DNA of 18,882 bases, taken from NCBI GenBank assembly GCA_947311125.1, contig CAMZKI010000021.1, forward strand, positions 1 to 18,882, in the 5' to 3' direction. This document shows positions 1-9,037 of the stretch, piece after piece. Each line of letters begins with the position of its first letter. Position 1 is the stretch's first letter. Under the pieces are notes generated by a model. That model saw only the letters and a program-made list of their open reading frames with translations, ran no database searches and was not told the origin of the DNA. The translations under genes were made by a program, and so were the position numbers. The DNA comes from an uncultured Chlorobiota bacterium. Its GTDB lineage: Bacteria > Bacteroidota > Bacteroidia > Bacteroidales > JAADGE01.

Positions 1-55
1 AAAAATTATTCAACTTAAAACAAATTTTTTTCCGTAAAATAACTTTTTTATATTT

Positions 56-90
56 CTAAGGTATTCACGAATGTACCGAGAATACCTTAG
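56..90. repeat. Perfect 11-bp inverted repeat downstream of gldK
   Basis: The arms at 56-66 and 80-90 are perfect reverse complements (CTAAGGTATTC and GAATACCTTAG) around a 13-nt loop. The repeat starts 35 bp past the gldK stop codon, in the gap where gldL should follow. Read in the gldK direction the hairpin is followed by an A-rich stretch, not a T run, so it is not a canonical intrinsic terminator. It could be an mRNA stability or processing element between operon genes, or a weak attenuator. The structure is seen directly; its function is not known. Confidence 0.6.
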
Positions 91-125
91 GGGTAAATAT
101 TCAATAATTAATTTTTTCAGTAGGT

Positions 126-1541
126 TTAAAAATTATTGGCATCCCAAGCAAACTCATCATTTCCCATGTAAGATCTCACACATCTGAAGCCTATGTATGA
201 TTTTGCAGAATCTTGGTATTCAAAGGTTCTGGCACCTACTTGAAGATAATAGGCTATGTCTTTCCATGAACCGCCTCTTACAACTTTTCTTTTTAATGCC
301 GGAGGGTCTTCGTTTCTTGCGTTGTATCTGTAGTCAGGATTTAAATCATGAGTATAACTGTAAGCAGATTCGTCATAAGCATTGCTTGTCCATTCTGCAA
401 CGTTTCCTGCCATATCATACAAATGGTATTCGTTAGGAGCAAATTTTTTAACTGCAAGAGTTCTGTTTGCACCGTCGTCACCGTATCGTCCTCTTAAAGG
501 CTTGAAGTTAGCAATGAAACAGCCGTGTACGTTTCGGGTGTAAATTCCTCCCCAAGGATACATTGACAGGTCTAAACCTCCTCTTGCCGCATATTCCCAT
601 TCTGCTTCTGTAGGAAGTCTGTAATCTTGAAAAACGGGTTCTCCTTGAGATTGTTGATAGTTTCTCATTAAGTCTGTTCTCCAGATGCAAAATGCATTTG
701 CCTGTTTCCATGTAACACCTACTACAGGGTAGTTGTTATAAGCATTATGCCAGAAGTATCTTCTTGCAAAAGGCTCATTATAAGAATATGTATAATCTCT
801 CATCCATACTAATGTATCCGGATAAACATTTATTTTTCCGTGCATAATAAATGCAGACCGGTCTTTTACGGGAACGGTTTCTCCTTTACTGTTTACAACT
901 GTTCCTTTATATTCACCTCCCGTAAAATCTTCATTATAAAAATATTGGTTACTTCTTTTTGCAGCTTGTTTCAAATCAATCCATTCATAACTGAAAATAA
1001 GTTTTCTTGAATCAATTTCTTTTTGTTTGTAAAATCTTTCCTGCATAGGAAGGTATAACTCATTTAATGCGGTTTGGAAATCCTCATCAGGTCTGTTCCA
1101 GTCTATGTCAATTTCCCAGTTTAACAAACAGGTTTCGGGATCGTCATGGTCATAATCGGGGTTCATAGCCATCATTTTTTCTTCATCAATTTCTTTTTTG
1201 AATTCCTCGAAATCAGCTGCAACCAGCAATCTTTTGGCAATTGAATCTCTTACCCAGTATACAAATTGTTTGTATTCGCTGTTTGTTATTTCTGTTTCGT
1301 CCATCCAGAAAGGATCTATGGATACAGTTTTTGTTTGCTGAGTATTCGCGTATGTTATGTCTTGGTCGTTTAATCCCATATTGTAACTTCCCTGAGGAAT
1401 AAATACCATTCCGTAAGGATTTGGTTCAAACCAATCTCCGGCGTCTCCGACACCTATTAATTCGCCTTGAGATCCTTTGTCTCCGCAACTTCCCAAAATC
1501 AATACCGTCAATGCAAATGATAAAAAAATCAATTTTTTCAT
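126..1541 (-). CDS. gldK: Type IX secretion / gliding lipoprotein GldK (PorK)
   Basis: This is the outer-membrane lipoprotein that, with PorN/GldN, forms the periplasmic ring of the type IX secretion system. The N-terminus is a lipoprotein signal peptide ending in LILGSC with the lipidated cysteine at residue 19. Most of the rest (about 43-456) is a formylglycine-generating-enzyme/sulfatase-modifying-factor fold, recognised by RLPTEAEWEYAARGG (308-322), MAGNVAEW (377-384), VVRGGSW (420-426) and GFRCVR (451-456). A charged insert at about 105-260 separates the first strand motifs from the core. The 471-residue length suits GldK. It lies 49 bp downstream of porP in the same direction, the order known from porPKLMN operons, so gldL should lie beyond the left edge. 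GldJ is a related alternative, but the position next to porP favours GldK. Confidence 0.9.
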   Translation of the reverse strand: MKKLIFLSFALTVLILGSCGDKGSQGELIGVGDAGDWFEPNPYGMVFIPQGSYNMGLNDQDITYANTQQTKTVSIDPFWMDETEITNSEYKQFVYWVRDSIAKRLLVAADFEEFKKEIDEEKMMAMNPDYDHDDPETCLLNWEIDIDWNRPDEDFQTALNELYLPMQERFYKQKEIDSRKLIFSYEWIDLKQAAKRSNQYFYNEDFTGGEYKGTVVNSKGETVPVKDRSAFIMHGKINVYPDTLVWMRDYTYSYNEPFARRYFWHNAYNNYPVVGVTWKQANAFCIWRTDLMRNYQQSQGEPVFQDYRLPTEAEWEYAARGGLDLSMYPWGGIYTRNVHGCFIANFKPLRGRYGDDGANRTLAVKKFAPNEYHLYDMAGNVAEWTSNAYDESAYSYTHDLNPDYRYNARNEDPPALKRKVVRGGSWKDIAYYLQVGARTFEYQDSAKSYIGFRCVRSYMGNDEFAWDANNF

Positions 1542-1590
1542 GATACCTGTGTTATTTTAATTAAAGTAGTTTAGTTTTATTCTGTAATTT

Positions 1591-2529
1591 TTATAAATAG
1601 AGTATACTTTTGTATCTGTAATTATTTCCTGCTCCCCAAAAGTCAAAACAGTATCCGACAAAAACTTCGGTACTTCCTTTTGTAACTGTTATCATTCTTG
1701 TTACGGGCAGTTCATATGCAAATCCGACTTTTAATCCGTTAGGTAAATTGATTCCCACCATCGGAATTACCGATTCGCGATTTCTATAGGTAACGCCTAC
1801 AGATATTTTTTTATTGTACAAAGCCGTAATATTAGCACTGTATTGCAACTTGGTTCCGTCAAACTTAACAAAAACCGACGGTTGCATTTCGACAGGGCTG
1901 TTAAGCATTCTGAAATTATAACCGGCAGTTCCGAAATAGTGAGGACGCAAAAATGATGCCGTGCCTATATTCGGATAATTAATATCCGGAGAGTTAATAT
2001 GCGAAACAGAAATGCCTGCATAGAATCTGTCTCCGACTTTGTAAAATAATCCCAATCCTAAATCAAGAACTATTTTTCTTACGCTTTGCTGAGGTATTAA
2101 TCCGTCATTACTTCCGTCCGGATCCGGATATTTCCAGTTGCCGTTCAAATCTTTATTTATTATTCCGGTTTCGGCTCCTATCCCCAACACTCCTAATCCT
2201 ATTTTTTTATGATATGAATATGCAATTTTTGCCTGAAAATCTTTTTCAAATTCATATCTGTCATCAACTATAGAAAGACCTATCCCTCCTTTTATTCCGA
2301 ACAACTTTATACCGGTGTGTATTCCTCCGAGAGTTGTTGCGGGTGCTCCTTCAAAACCTATCCATTGCTGCCTGTTTATTGCCGAAGCACAAATTCCTTC
2401 TGTCATTCCTGCAAAAGCAGGATTGGTAAAAAGCAGGTTGTCAGCATTTTGTGCAAACTGCGGGTCTTGCTGAGAAAATATTTCTATTGACAGTATTGAA
2501 AATAATATGTATAGATATATTTTCTTCAT
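1591..2529 (-). CDS. porP: PorP/SprF-family type IX secretion outer-membrane protein
   Basis: PorP/SprF proteins are small outer-membrane beta-barrels of the type IX secretion system. The 312-residue protein begins with a signal peptide (hydrophobic 4-17, probable cleavage near residue 20) followed by the family's typical start QDPQFAQ and the NPAFAG motif (36-41). RQQWIGFEGAPAT (53-65) is another signature. The rest alternates short beta-strand stretches and glycine-rich turns. The C-terminus (YRYKSILYL) is aromatic and hydrophobic, as expected of a barrel strand. The gene is immediately upstream of gldK. Many Bacteroidota carry several paralogues, so naming it the operon's PorP rests on this neighbour. 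It has 132 bp of upstream non-coding DNA, so it is probably the first gene of the operon. Confidence 0.9.
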   Translation of the reverse strand: MKKIYLYILFSILSIEIFSQQDPQFAQNADNLLFTNPAFAGMTEGICASAINRQQWIGFEGAPATTLGGIHTGIKLFGIKGGIGLSIVDDRYEFEKDFQAKIAYSYHKKIGLGVLGIGAETGIINKDLNGNWKYPDPDGSNDGLIPQQSVRKIVLDLGLGLFYKVGDRFYAGISVSHINSPDINYPNIGTASFLRPHYFGTAGYNFRMLNSPVEMQPSVFVKFDGTKLQYSANITALYNKKISVGVTYRNRESVIPMVGINLPNGLKVGFAYELPVTRMITVTKGSTEVFVGYCFDFWGAGNNYRYKSILYL

Positions 2530-2536
2530 GTAAACA

Positions 2537-2570
2537 CAAAATAAATAATTTTTTTTGAATTAAACTCAAA
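2537..2570 (-). promoter_or_regulatory. Candidate promoter for the porP-gldK operon
   Basis: On the minus strand, TTATTTTG (2537-2544) differs by one base from the Bacteroidota -7 element TAnnTTTG. A TTTG lies at 2567-2570 with a 22-bp spacer, slightly longer than usual. The -7 element ends 7 bp before the porP start codon, which would leave almost no leader. It is a weak match in AT-rich DNA. Confidence 0.25.
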
Positions 2571-2661
2571 AAATTGATTAAATTTATGAAAATTAAAATA
2601 AGACGTTTAGGTCTCAATATTATATTTCATTGTAAATCTGAATCTTAAAAACCTTTTTCTT

Positions 2662-3822
2662 TTAATTTAATTTTTTATAAAAATTCCACCACCGCTCCGG
2701 AATTTCATTACTGCCGGCTTTTATATAATCGTCAAAAGTGCATGACAGCAAATATACCAGTTCGTTACTTTTAACGTGATAAGGAACTTCAATCCACCAT
2801 CTGTTTGTTTTCGGGCTTTTATAAAAAACGAGTTTTTCAGATGTGTCTTCAATATTTACTATATATTTTTTATATTTTGTAATTATGTTTTTATCATTTT
2901 CATTTTTTCTTTTGTAAAATGATTCTATAAAATGCCAAATTATTTGAGCTCCCAGCGCTGATGTCCTGTTTCTTATATCATATTCAGGATTTATTTCAAA
3001 TAATGCGAATGCCGAAACATTATCGCTTAATCCTGCATATTTTGCAAGTTGACACATTTCTTCTCCGTAAAATCCGTGAACGGAAGGTGTGATATTTGCC
3101 GGTGCATCGCTCATTTTAATACTGCTTATGTCTGCAACAACAAAATCGGCATCTCTTATATAAGGTTCGTTATCGAAAAGGTTTGTTCTTGCCTCGCCAA
3201 GTCTTATTGCTTCGTATTTGTTTTTAATATAATTAATTTCTTGCGGCGAGTTATAATACGTTTGAAAACCGATATTAGTATATGCAAAAAGTTTCTTATT
3301 GTTATTTATAATGTGTGTAAGATTATTTTCCGGACTTATCAGGTTCGGTTCGTCACCGAGGTTAAAGACAGAGTCTATAACGCACAGGTTGAATCTTTTG
3401 TTTCCTTTTTCATATGCTCTGCACACCGGAACCGTTAAATCTTTACTTCCTCCGAGAATTATAACGGCTGTTTCGTTTTTAAAACATTCGTAAACAACTT
3501 CTGATAAAGCTGAATATGTATCATTTACATTTTTTCCTTGTTTAAGGTTTCCTAAATCGGCTATATTAATTTTTGAAGGTTTATAAAGTTTATAAAGTTC
3601 TTTTCTTATTTCGTCGGGTGCTGCGGCACATCCTTTATTCTTTGAGTTTCTGTCTTCGGGAACTCCGATTATTGCAAGGTCTGCCTGCAAAGATTCTATT
3701 TTTGTGTTTTCATCAGGAATTATGATTTCAGAGCCTGTCAAATCTTCATTATTATAAACCGAATAATTTTCAGAAATATCCTTATTATAAGAAATGAAAA
3801 AGTCTTTAATTAAAATGCTCAT
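2662..3822 (-). CDS. Arginase/formimidoylglutamase-fold protein, probably catalytically dead
   Basis: The 386-residue protein has the overall plan of the ureohydrolase (arginase/agmatinase/formimidoylglutamase) family: a strand plus VPED near residue 55, a GGS loop at 124-126, a DISS-type loop at 231-234 and the FEINPEYD segment at 275-282. The residues that bind the two manganese ions are mostly absent. Where active enzymes have GGDH this protein has GGSKDL (124-129). Where they have DAHxD it has DSVFNLGD (150-157). Where they have SxDxDxxD it has ADISSIKMSDAP (230-241). Only the late Glu276 is clearly kept. It starts 1 nt after the topA stop codon and so is probably translationally coupled to it. 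Databases often label such proteins formimidoylglutamase, but no other histidine-degradation gene is present here. About 90 C-terminal residues, with WWIEVPYH (342-349) and ERWWNFY (376-382), lie beyond the usual domain. Function unknown. Confidence 0.75.
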   Translation of the reverse strand: MSILIKDFFISYNKDISENYSVYNNEDLTGSEIIIPDENTKIESLQADLAIIGVPEDRNSKNKGCAAAPDEIRKELYKLYKPSKINIADLGNLKQGKNVNDTYSALSEVVYECFKNETAVIILGGSKDLTVPVCRAYEKGNKRFNLCVIDSVFNLGDEPNLISPENNLTHIINNNKKLFAYTNIGFQTYYNSPQEINYIKNKYEAIRLGEARTNLFDNEPYIRDADFVVADISSIKMSDAPANITPSVHGFYGEEMCQLAKYAGLSDNVSAFALFEINPEYDIRNRTSALGAQIIWHFIESFYKRKNENDKNIITKYKKYIVNIEDTSEKLVFYKSPKTNRWWIEVPYHVKSNELVYLLSCTFDDYIKAGSNEIPERWWNFYKKLN

Positions 3823-3823
3823 T

Positions 3824-6322
3824 TTATTTTTTTGTTTTTCGGGTCGTTTTTTTTGTTTTTTTGGTTGAACCGAGTTCTTTTTCTGCTATTTTTATACAGT
3901 CGTCATAAGTTAGTTCTTCCGGTTTTACTTTTGCGGATAATCGTATGTATTTTTTATTAAAATATATGCATGGCTTTCCCCATCTGTCTTTTATTACTTT
4001 AACGGTTTCGTCTTCTTTAAACTCTTTTATTAAACGTTTTTTGTCTTTTTCTCTTTTTTCTTTTATCAGTTCTTCTGCTCTTTCTATGGTAATTGTTAAA
4101 GGGTCGTCAGTCTTTTTCAGAGACACAAACTTTGAATCGTGTCTGATATAAGGTCCGAATCTTCCTACTGCCGCCACAACTTTTTTTCCTTCAAATGTTC
4201 CTATGTCTCGCGGAAGTTTAAAAAGTTCCAGAACTTCTTCGAGCGTTACGGTATCAATATTCATTCCTTTTAAAAGACCTGCGTACTTTGGTTTTTTATC
4301 GGATTTTGCGTCTCCGAGTTGTGCAACGGCTCCGTATCTCGCAAAACGAACATATACGTTTTTCCCGGTTACAGGGTCTTTTCCCAGCAATCTTCCGTTA
4401 CCGGAATTTTCAAGCAACTCAAGAGCTTCTTCGAGAGTGATATTTTCAATATGTTGGTCTTTTCTTAAACTTGCAAATTTAAGCTTTTCATCTTCAGATG
4501 TGCCGAGTTGAACAACCGGTCCGTATTTTCCGAGTCTGGCAGAAATTTGTTTTCCTGTTACCGGGTCTTTACCCAGTATTCTTTCTCCGGCATTTCTTTC
4601 AGCATTTTCTATTGTATTTTCAACTTTTTGATGAAAATCATCATAAAAGTCTTCTATCATTTTATGCCAAATAATTTTTCCTTCTGCAATTTCGTCAAAT
4701 TGTTTCTCAACATCGGCAGTAAAGTTATAATCAATAATATTTTCAAAATTATCTTTAAGAAAGTCGGTTACCACCATAGCTATATCGGTCGGGAATAATT
4801 TATTCTTCTCGGTCCCGAAAGTTTTTGTTTCATTCTTTACTTTAATTTTGCCGTCTTTCAGAATAATATGTTTAACTTTCTTCTTAACTCCTTCTCGGCT
4901 CTCTTTAACCATATAACCTCTTGCCTGTATTGTTGATATTGTGGGAGCATAAGTTGATGGGCGTCCTATACCCTTGTCTTCCAATTGCTTGACAAGAGAT
5001 GCCTCTGAATATCTTGCCGGAGGTTTGCTGAATTGCTCTGTTGCCTCTAAATATAAAGCATTTAACTTTTCATTTTTGTTCAAAACGGGTAATAATGTAT
5101 CTTCTGTTTTATCGGAATAAATTTTTAAAAATCCGGGAAATTTTAATACTTCGCCGGAAGCTGTAAATTTATAGTCTTTGCCTTTTATCCCTACGGTAAC
5201 ATTTGTTCTTTCGAACTCTGCATCAGTCATTTGAGATGCCAGGGTTCTTTTTCTGATTAGATTGTATAACCGCTCTTCGTCCGAAGTATTACTAACGGAT
5301 TTTTTATCTAAATATGTAGGGCGAATTGCTTCGTGTGCTTCTTGAGCATTTTTAGATTTTGTTTTATAAATCCTTTTTTTATAATATTTATCTCCAAATT
5401 CTCTCTCGACTACTTCTTTTGCAGCCTTTAAAGCTAAAGAGGACAGATTTACGGAATCTGTTCTCATATAAGTTATAAACCCCGACTCATAAAGTTTTTG
5501 GGCAATACGCATTGTTTTATTTACGGGAAAGCCTAGCTTTCGACTTGCTTCCTGCTGCAGCGATGATGTTGTAAAAGGTGCGGAAGGAGAACGCTTCCCC
5601 GGTTTTTTTTCAACATCAAAAACATAATATTCGGGATTGGTTAGGCTTTCAAAAAAACTTACAACATCTTTTTCTGTATTTAATTTTTTATTTAATTCAG
5701 CCTTAAAAGACCTGTCCCCTTCCGGGGAAACAAATTCTCCCGTAACTTTGTAAAACTCTTCGGATTTAAAGGCATTTATTTCTCTTTCTTTTTCTACTAA
5801 AAGGCGAACGGCAACTGACTGAACTCTCCCTGCAGATAACTTTGACCGGACTTTTCGCCATAATACCGCCGACAACTCAAAGCCGACTAACCTGTCTAAA
5901 ATTCTGCGAGCTTGTTGAGCATTTACAAGGTTGAAATTAATTGAGCCGGGATTTTCTACGGCATTTTTTATCGCTTCTTTTGTAATTTCGTTAAAAACAA
6001 TTCGCTGTGTGCTTTTATTTTTTAGTTTCAGCACTTCAAATAAATGCCATGCAATTGCTTCACCTTCTCTGTCTTCATCAGATGCCAAAATAACGGTATC
6101 TGCATTTTTAACTTCCTTTTTTAAATCAGCAATTACCTTCTTTTTATCAGGCATAATAATATATTCAGGCTTGAAATTATTCTTAATGTCAACTCCGAAA
6201 TTCTTTTTTGCAAGATCACGTACATGTCCGAAACTTGATTTAACTTTATAGTCTTTTCCGAGAAATTTTTCAATTGTTTTGGCTTTAGCAGGAGACTCGA
6301 CAATGACAAGATTTTTACTCAT
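3824..6322 (-). CDS. topA: DNA topoisomerase I (type IA)
   Basis: It relaxes negative supercoils by cutting one DNA strand through a 5'-phosphotyrosine. The Toprim domain at the N-terminus contains VIVESPAKAKTI (6-17, with Glu9) and the metal-binding DEDREGE (82-88). The catalytic tyrosine is Tyr285 in GFITYMRTDS (281-290). The LSAGRVQSVAVRL segment (162-174) is also typical. In place of the cysteine zinc fingers of the E. coli enzyme, the C-terminal third has repeats of the form GKDPVTGK...R.GKYGPVVQLG (three clear copies between about 580 and 755), ending in a lysine-rich tail that may bind DNA. The 832-residue length is normal for Bacteroidota. It is followed after 1 nt by the ureohydrolase-like gene and is divergent from the penicillin-binding protein gene across a 225-bp gap. 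Confidence 0.97.
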   Translation of the reverse strand: MSKNLVIVESPAKAKTIEKFLGKDYKVKSSFGHVRDLAKKNFGVDIKNNFKPEYIIMPDKKKVIADLKKEVKNADTVILASDEDREGEAIAWHLFEVLKLKNKSTQRIVFNEITKEAIKNAVENPGSINFNLVNAQQARRILDRLVGFELSAVLWRKVRSKLSAGRVQSVAVRLLVEKEREINAFKSEEFYKVTGEFVSPEGDRSFKAELNKKLNTEKDVVSFFESLTNPEYYVFDVEKKPGKRSPSAPFTTSSLQQEASRKLGFPVNKTMRIAQKLYESGFITYMRTDSVNLSSLALKAAKEVVEREFGDKYYKKRIYKTKSKNAQEAHEAIRPTYLDKKSVSNTSDEERLYNLIRKRTLASQMTDAEFERTNVTVGIKGKDYKFTASGEVLKFPGFLKIYSDKTEDTLLPVLNKNEKLNALYLEATEQFSKPPARYSEASLVKQLEDKGIGRPSTYAPTISTIQARGYMVKESREGVKKKVKHIILKDGKIKVKNETKTFGTEKNKLFPTDIAMVVTDFLKDNFENIIDYNFTADVEKQFDEIAEGKIIWHKMIEDFYDDFHQKVENTIENAERNAGERILGKDPVTGKQISARLGKYGPVVQLGTSEDEKLKFASLRKDQHIENITLEEALELLENSGNGRLLGKDPVTGKNVYVRFARYGAVAQLGDAKSDKKPKYAGLLKGMNIDTVTLEEVLELFKLPRDIGTFEGKKVVAAVGRFGPYIRHDSKFVSLKKTDDPLTITIERAEELIKEKREKDKKRLIKEFKEDETVKVIKDRWGKPCIYFNKKYIRLSAKVKPEELTYDDCIKIAEKELGSTKKTKKTTRKTKK

Positions 6323-6366
6323 AACAAATATTAAAAAACAGGTGTTGTATTTTATTTTAAAAACTG

Positions 6367-6399
6367 CAAATTAAAGTAAATAAAAAACGAAGTTCAAAA
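6367..6399 (-). promoter_or_regulatory. Candidate topA promoter
   Basis: Read on the minus strand, TTAATTTG (6367-6374) is one base from the Bacteroidota -7 consensus TAnnTTTG. A TTTTG at 6395-6399 has its TTG 20 bp upstream, a suitable position for the -33 element. It lies 44 bp before the topA start. The rest of the 225-bp divergent gap (6323-6547) is AT-rich. It must also hold the penicillin-binding-protein promoter, for which I see only an imperfect TACATTTTG at 6505-6513. Confidence 0.35.
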
Positions 6400-6547
6400 T
6401 TTTATTTAACTCAAGATAGTAAGTTTCTGATTGTGTGTGAGTTGTAAAATTAAAGACTTTAAGTAGTGTTTTTGAGAAACAGATTTACATTTTTTTATTA
6501 ATTTTACATTTTGATTATATCGAATTTGAATATAATTTATCAATTTT

Positions 6548-9010
6548 ATGGAAAGGAGAAACAAACGCTTTTTAATAATATTCTGGATTACTGTTTTATT
6601 CCCTTTTTTATTCATCGGCATTATATTTATACTTATAAATATGAATGTGTTCGGGAAACTTCCCGGTTTTGAAGAGTTGGAAAATCCTAAAACAAATCTT
6701 GCAACAGAAATTTACTCTTCGGATCAAGTAATGTTAGGAAAGTTTTTTAAAGAAAACAGGACGATAGTTGATTTTAATGACGTATCTCCAAATTTATTAA
6801 ATGCCTTAATTGCAACAGAAGATATAAGGTTTTATGAGCATTCGGGGATTGATGCAAGAGCTTTATTGAGGGTTATTAAAGGTGTTGCAACGATGAATCT
6901 GTCCGGCGGAGGCAGCACCATAACTCAACAACTCGCAAAAAATTTATATAAAATGCGTATTGACTCGTCAGAATACCAGACGGGGCTACACGGAAAAACA
7001 AATTTAATTATTACCAAACTTAAAGAATGGGTAACAGCCGTAAGATTAGAACGAAACTACACAAAACAGGAAATAATAGCTATGTATCTCACAACAGTAG
7101 ATTTCGGAAGTAATGCTTTCGGAATTAAATCTGCAGCAAGAACATTTTTCGATACAACTCCGGATTCTCTGACCTTAGAACAAGCTGCCGTTTTAGTCGG
7201 ACTGTTAAAAGCCCCTACATATTACAGTCCTAAATTAAATCCCGAAAATTCTTTAAGAAGAAGAAATACAGTTATATCTCAAGTTGAAAAATATCAGGAC
7301 AAACTTGCCGAAATGCACGGTTATAAAATAAAACCACCTGCATATTACGATTCTTTACGAGCGTTACCCATTAAGCTAAAATACAGTGTTCAATCTCATA
7401 CAAAAGGAATTGCAAGATATTTCAGAGAATACATAAGAATCTTGATGTATAAAAAAAAGCCTGTTGCACCCGAAAAACCCGAAAAACCCGAAAAGGCAAA
7501 TTGGTCTGAATATAAAAAATACAAGGAAAAGATGGCTGCCTACGAAATAAAATATCATAATTTTTTAGAAGATTCTTTAGAATGGGTAACCAACCAACTT
7601 TACGGGTGGTGCAATAAAAATAAAAAACCAAATGGTCAAAACTATAATATATACAGAGACGGGCTAAAAATATATACTACTATTAACTATCAAATGCAAT
7701 CATATGCAGAGCAGGCTGTTGCAGAACATATGGGAGGATATTTGCAGCCGTTATTCTTTAAAAGGCAAAAAGGCAGAAAAAAAGCTCCTTTTACCTGGCG
7801 GCTGACAACAAAGCAAATAGATAATATCCTTAAACAATCTATGAAAAGGACAGAAAGATACAGGCGGTTAAAATATGACCTTAAAAAAGATTCGGCAACA
7901 ATTGCCGAAATATTTAACACACCCGTAAAAATGCGAGTTTTCTCTTGGAAAGGACCAAAAGATACGATGATGACACCTATGGATTCAATAAGATACTATA
8001 AATACTTTCTTCATGCAGGGTTGATGTCGGTAGAGCCGCAAACGGGCTATGTAAGAGCTTACGTAGGAGATATTAATTACAATTATTTTAAATTTGATAA
8101 TGTTTCTCTGTCAAGACGTCAGGTAGGTTCTACTTTTAAGCCGTTTGTTTATTCCATTGCAATGGAAGATAAAATATCTCCTTGCCATAAAGTGCCCAAT
8201 GTTCCCATCACTATTGATTTACCCGAAGGGCAAGAGCCTCCTACATGGACTCCGAAGTTTTCAACAAGTAAAAAAGACGGAGAAATGGTTTCTTTAAAAT
8301 ACGGTTTGGCTAATTCCTTAAATCAAATATCAGCCTGGATAATGAAGAAATACGGACCTGTAAAAATAAGAGAGATGGCATACAAAACCGGGATAAAAAG
8401 CTGGTTGCCTGCAGTTCCTTCACTATGCGTAGGTGCAGCGGAAGTTCGTTTGTCCGAAATGGTCTCGGCATATACAACCTATGCAAATGAAGGTATTCAC
8501 AGCGAACCTGTTTTTGTTACAAGAATTGAAGATAAAAACGGAAACGTTATAGCAAGATTCAAATCAAAACGCAGAGAAGCTTTAAACGTAAATACTGCTT
8601 ACAGAATGACAGACCTGATGAAAGCCGTAGTAGATATGGGAACAAGCACAAGATTAAGATATAAATACGGATTCACAAATGAGATAGCCGGAAAAACAGG
8701 AACTACAAACGATAATTCGGACGGTTGGTTTATAGGATATGTTCCGAATTTGGTAACAGGAGTATGGGTAGGCGGAGAAGAGCGAAGTATTCGTTTTGAA
8801 AGTTCTGTTGACGGGCAGGGTGCTGCTATGGCATTGCCTATATGGGCATTATATATGCAACATTGTTATAAAAATGAAAAACTCGGAATATCTAAAGAGC
8901 CGTTTAAAAAACCTGCTTTATACGATGGTGTTGAATTAGACTGTGAAAAATATGATGAAATGCACCCTGAAAATAATTCACAGTACAACCAAGATGATGA
9001 TAATTATTAA
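6548..9010 (+). CDS. Class A penicillin-binding protein (PBP1A-type transglycosylase/transpeptidase)
   Basis: A bifunctional enzyme that polymerises lipid II and crosslinks peptidoglycan in the periplasm. Order of parts: short cytoplasmic tail, membrane anchor (about 8-30), GT51 glycosyltransferase with EDIRFYEHSGID (91-102, catalytic Glu91), GGGSTITQQLAKNLY (120-134) and the RLERNYTKQEII segment (166-177); then a linker; then the transpeptidase with SxxK serine Ser528 (STFK, 528-531), SxN (SLN, 590-592) and KTGT (716-719). All catalytic motifs are intact. The linker has a lysine/proline-rich insertion with three PEK units (308-316), and the C-terminus ends in an acidic/asparagine-rich tail. 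It is 820 residues long. The CoA-transferase genes follow 27 bp downstream and may share its transcript. Confidence 0.95.
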   Translation: MERRNKRFLIIFWITVLFPFLFIGIIFILINMNVFGKLPGFEELENPKTNLATEIYSSDQVMLGKFFKENRTIVDFNDVSPNLLNALIATEDIRFYEHSGIDARALLRVIKGVATMNLSGGGSTITQQLAKNLYKMRIDSSEYQTGLHGKTNLIITKLKEWVTAVRLERNYTKQEIIAMYLTTVDFGSNAFGIKSAARTFFDTTPDSLTLEQAAVLVGLLKAPTYYSPKLNPENSLRRRNTVISQVEKYQDKLAEMHGYKIKPPAYYDSLRALPIKLKYSVQSHTKGIARYFREYIRILMYKKKPVAPEKPEKPEKANWSEYKKYKEKMAAYEIKYHNFLEDSLEWVTNQLYGWCNKNKKPNGQNYNIYRDGLKIYTTINYQMQSYAEQAVAEHMGGYLQPLFFKRQKGRKKAPFTWRLTTKQIDNILKQSMKRTERYRRLKYDLKKDSATIAEIFNTPVKMRVFSWKGPKDTMMTPMDSIRYYKYFLHAGLMSVEPQTGYVRAYVGDINYNYFKFDNVSLSRRQVGSTFKPFVYSIAMEDKISPCHKVPNVPITIDLPEGQEPPTWTPKFSTSKKDGEMVSLKYGLANSLNQISAWIMKKYGPVKIREMAYKTGIKSWLPAVPSLCVGAAEVRLSEMVSAYTTYANEGIHSEPVFVTRIEDKNGNVIARFKSKRREALNVNTAYRMTDLMKAVVDMGTSTRLRYKYGFTNEIAGKTGTTNDNSDGWFIGYVPNLVTGVWVGGEERSIRFESSVDGQGAAMALPIWALYMQHCYKNEKLGISKEPFKKPALYDGVELDCEKYDEMHPENNSQYNQDDDNY
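7469..7495 (+). repeat. Three tandem 9-bp units in the PBP coding sequence
   Basis: The unit CCCGAAAAA occurs at 7469-7477 and 7478-7486, with a third copy at 7487-7495 that differs only in its last base. It encodes PEK-PEK-PEK (residues 308-316). It lies in the linker between the two catalytic domains, where a change of one unit would keep the frame, so copy number could vary between strains. Confidence 0.85.
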
Positions 9011-9037
9011 AATGATAAATTTCATAAAACTTATAAT

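Noticed and set aside
3049..3493. Plus-strand frames inside the ureohydrolase-like gene
   Set aside because: Antisense to a well-supported coding sequence; composition is that of a shadow frame, with no domain.
3945..4798. Plus-strand frames antisense to topA
   Set aside because: Ser/Phe-rich shadows of Lys/Glu-rich TopA codons; no family resemblance.
6406..6621. 71-residue minus-strand reading frame in the topA/PBP gap
   Set aside because: It overlaps the start of the PBP gene on the opposite strand and has a low-complexity Lys/Ile/Leu composition typical of AT-rich non-coding DNA, with no recognisable motif.
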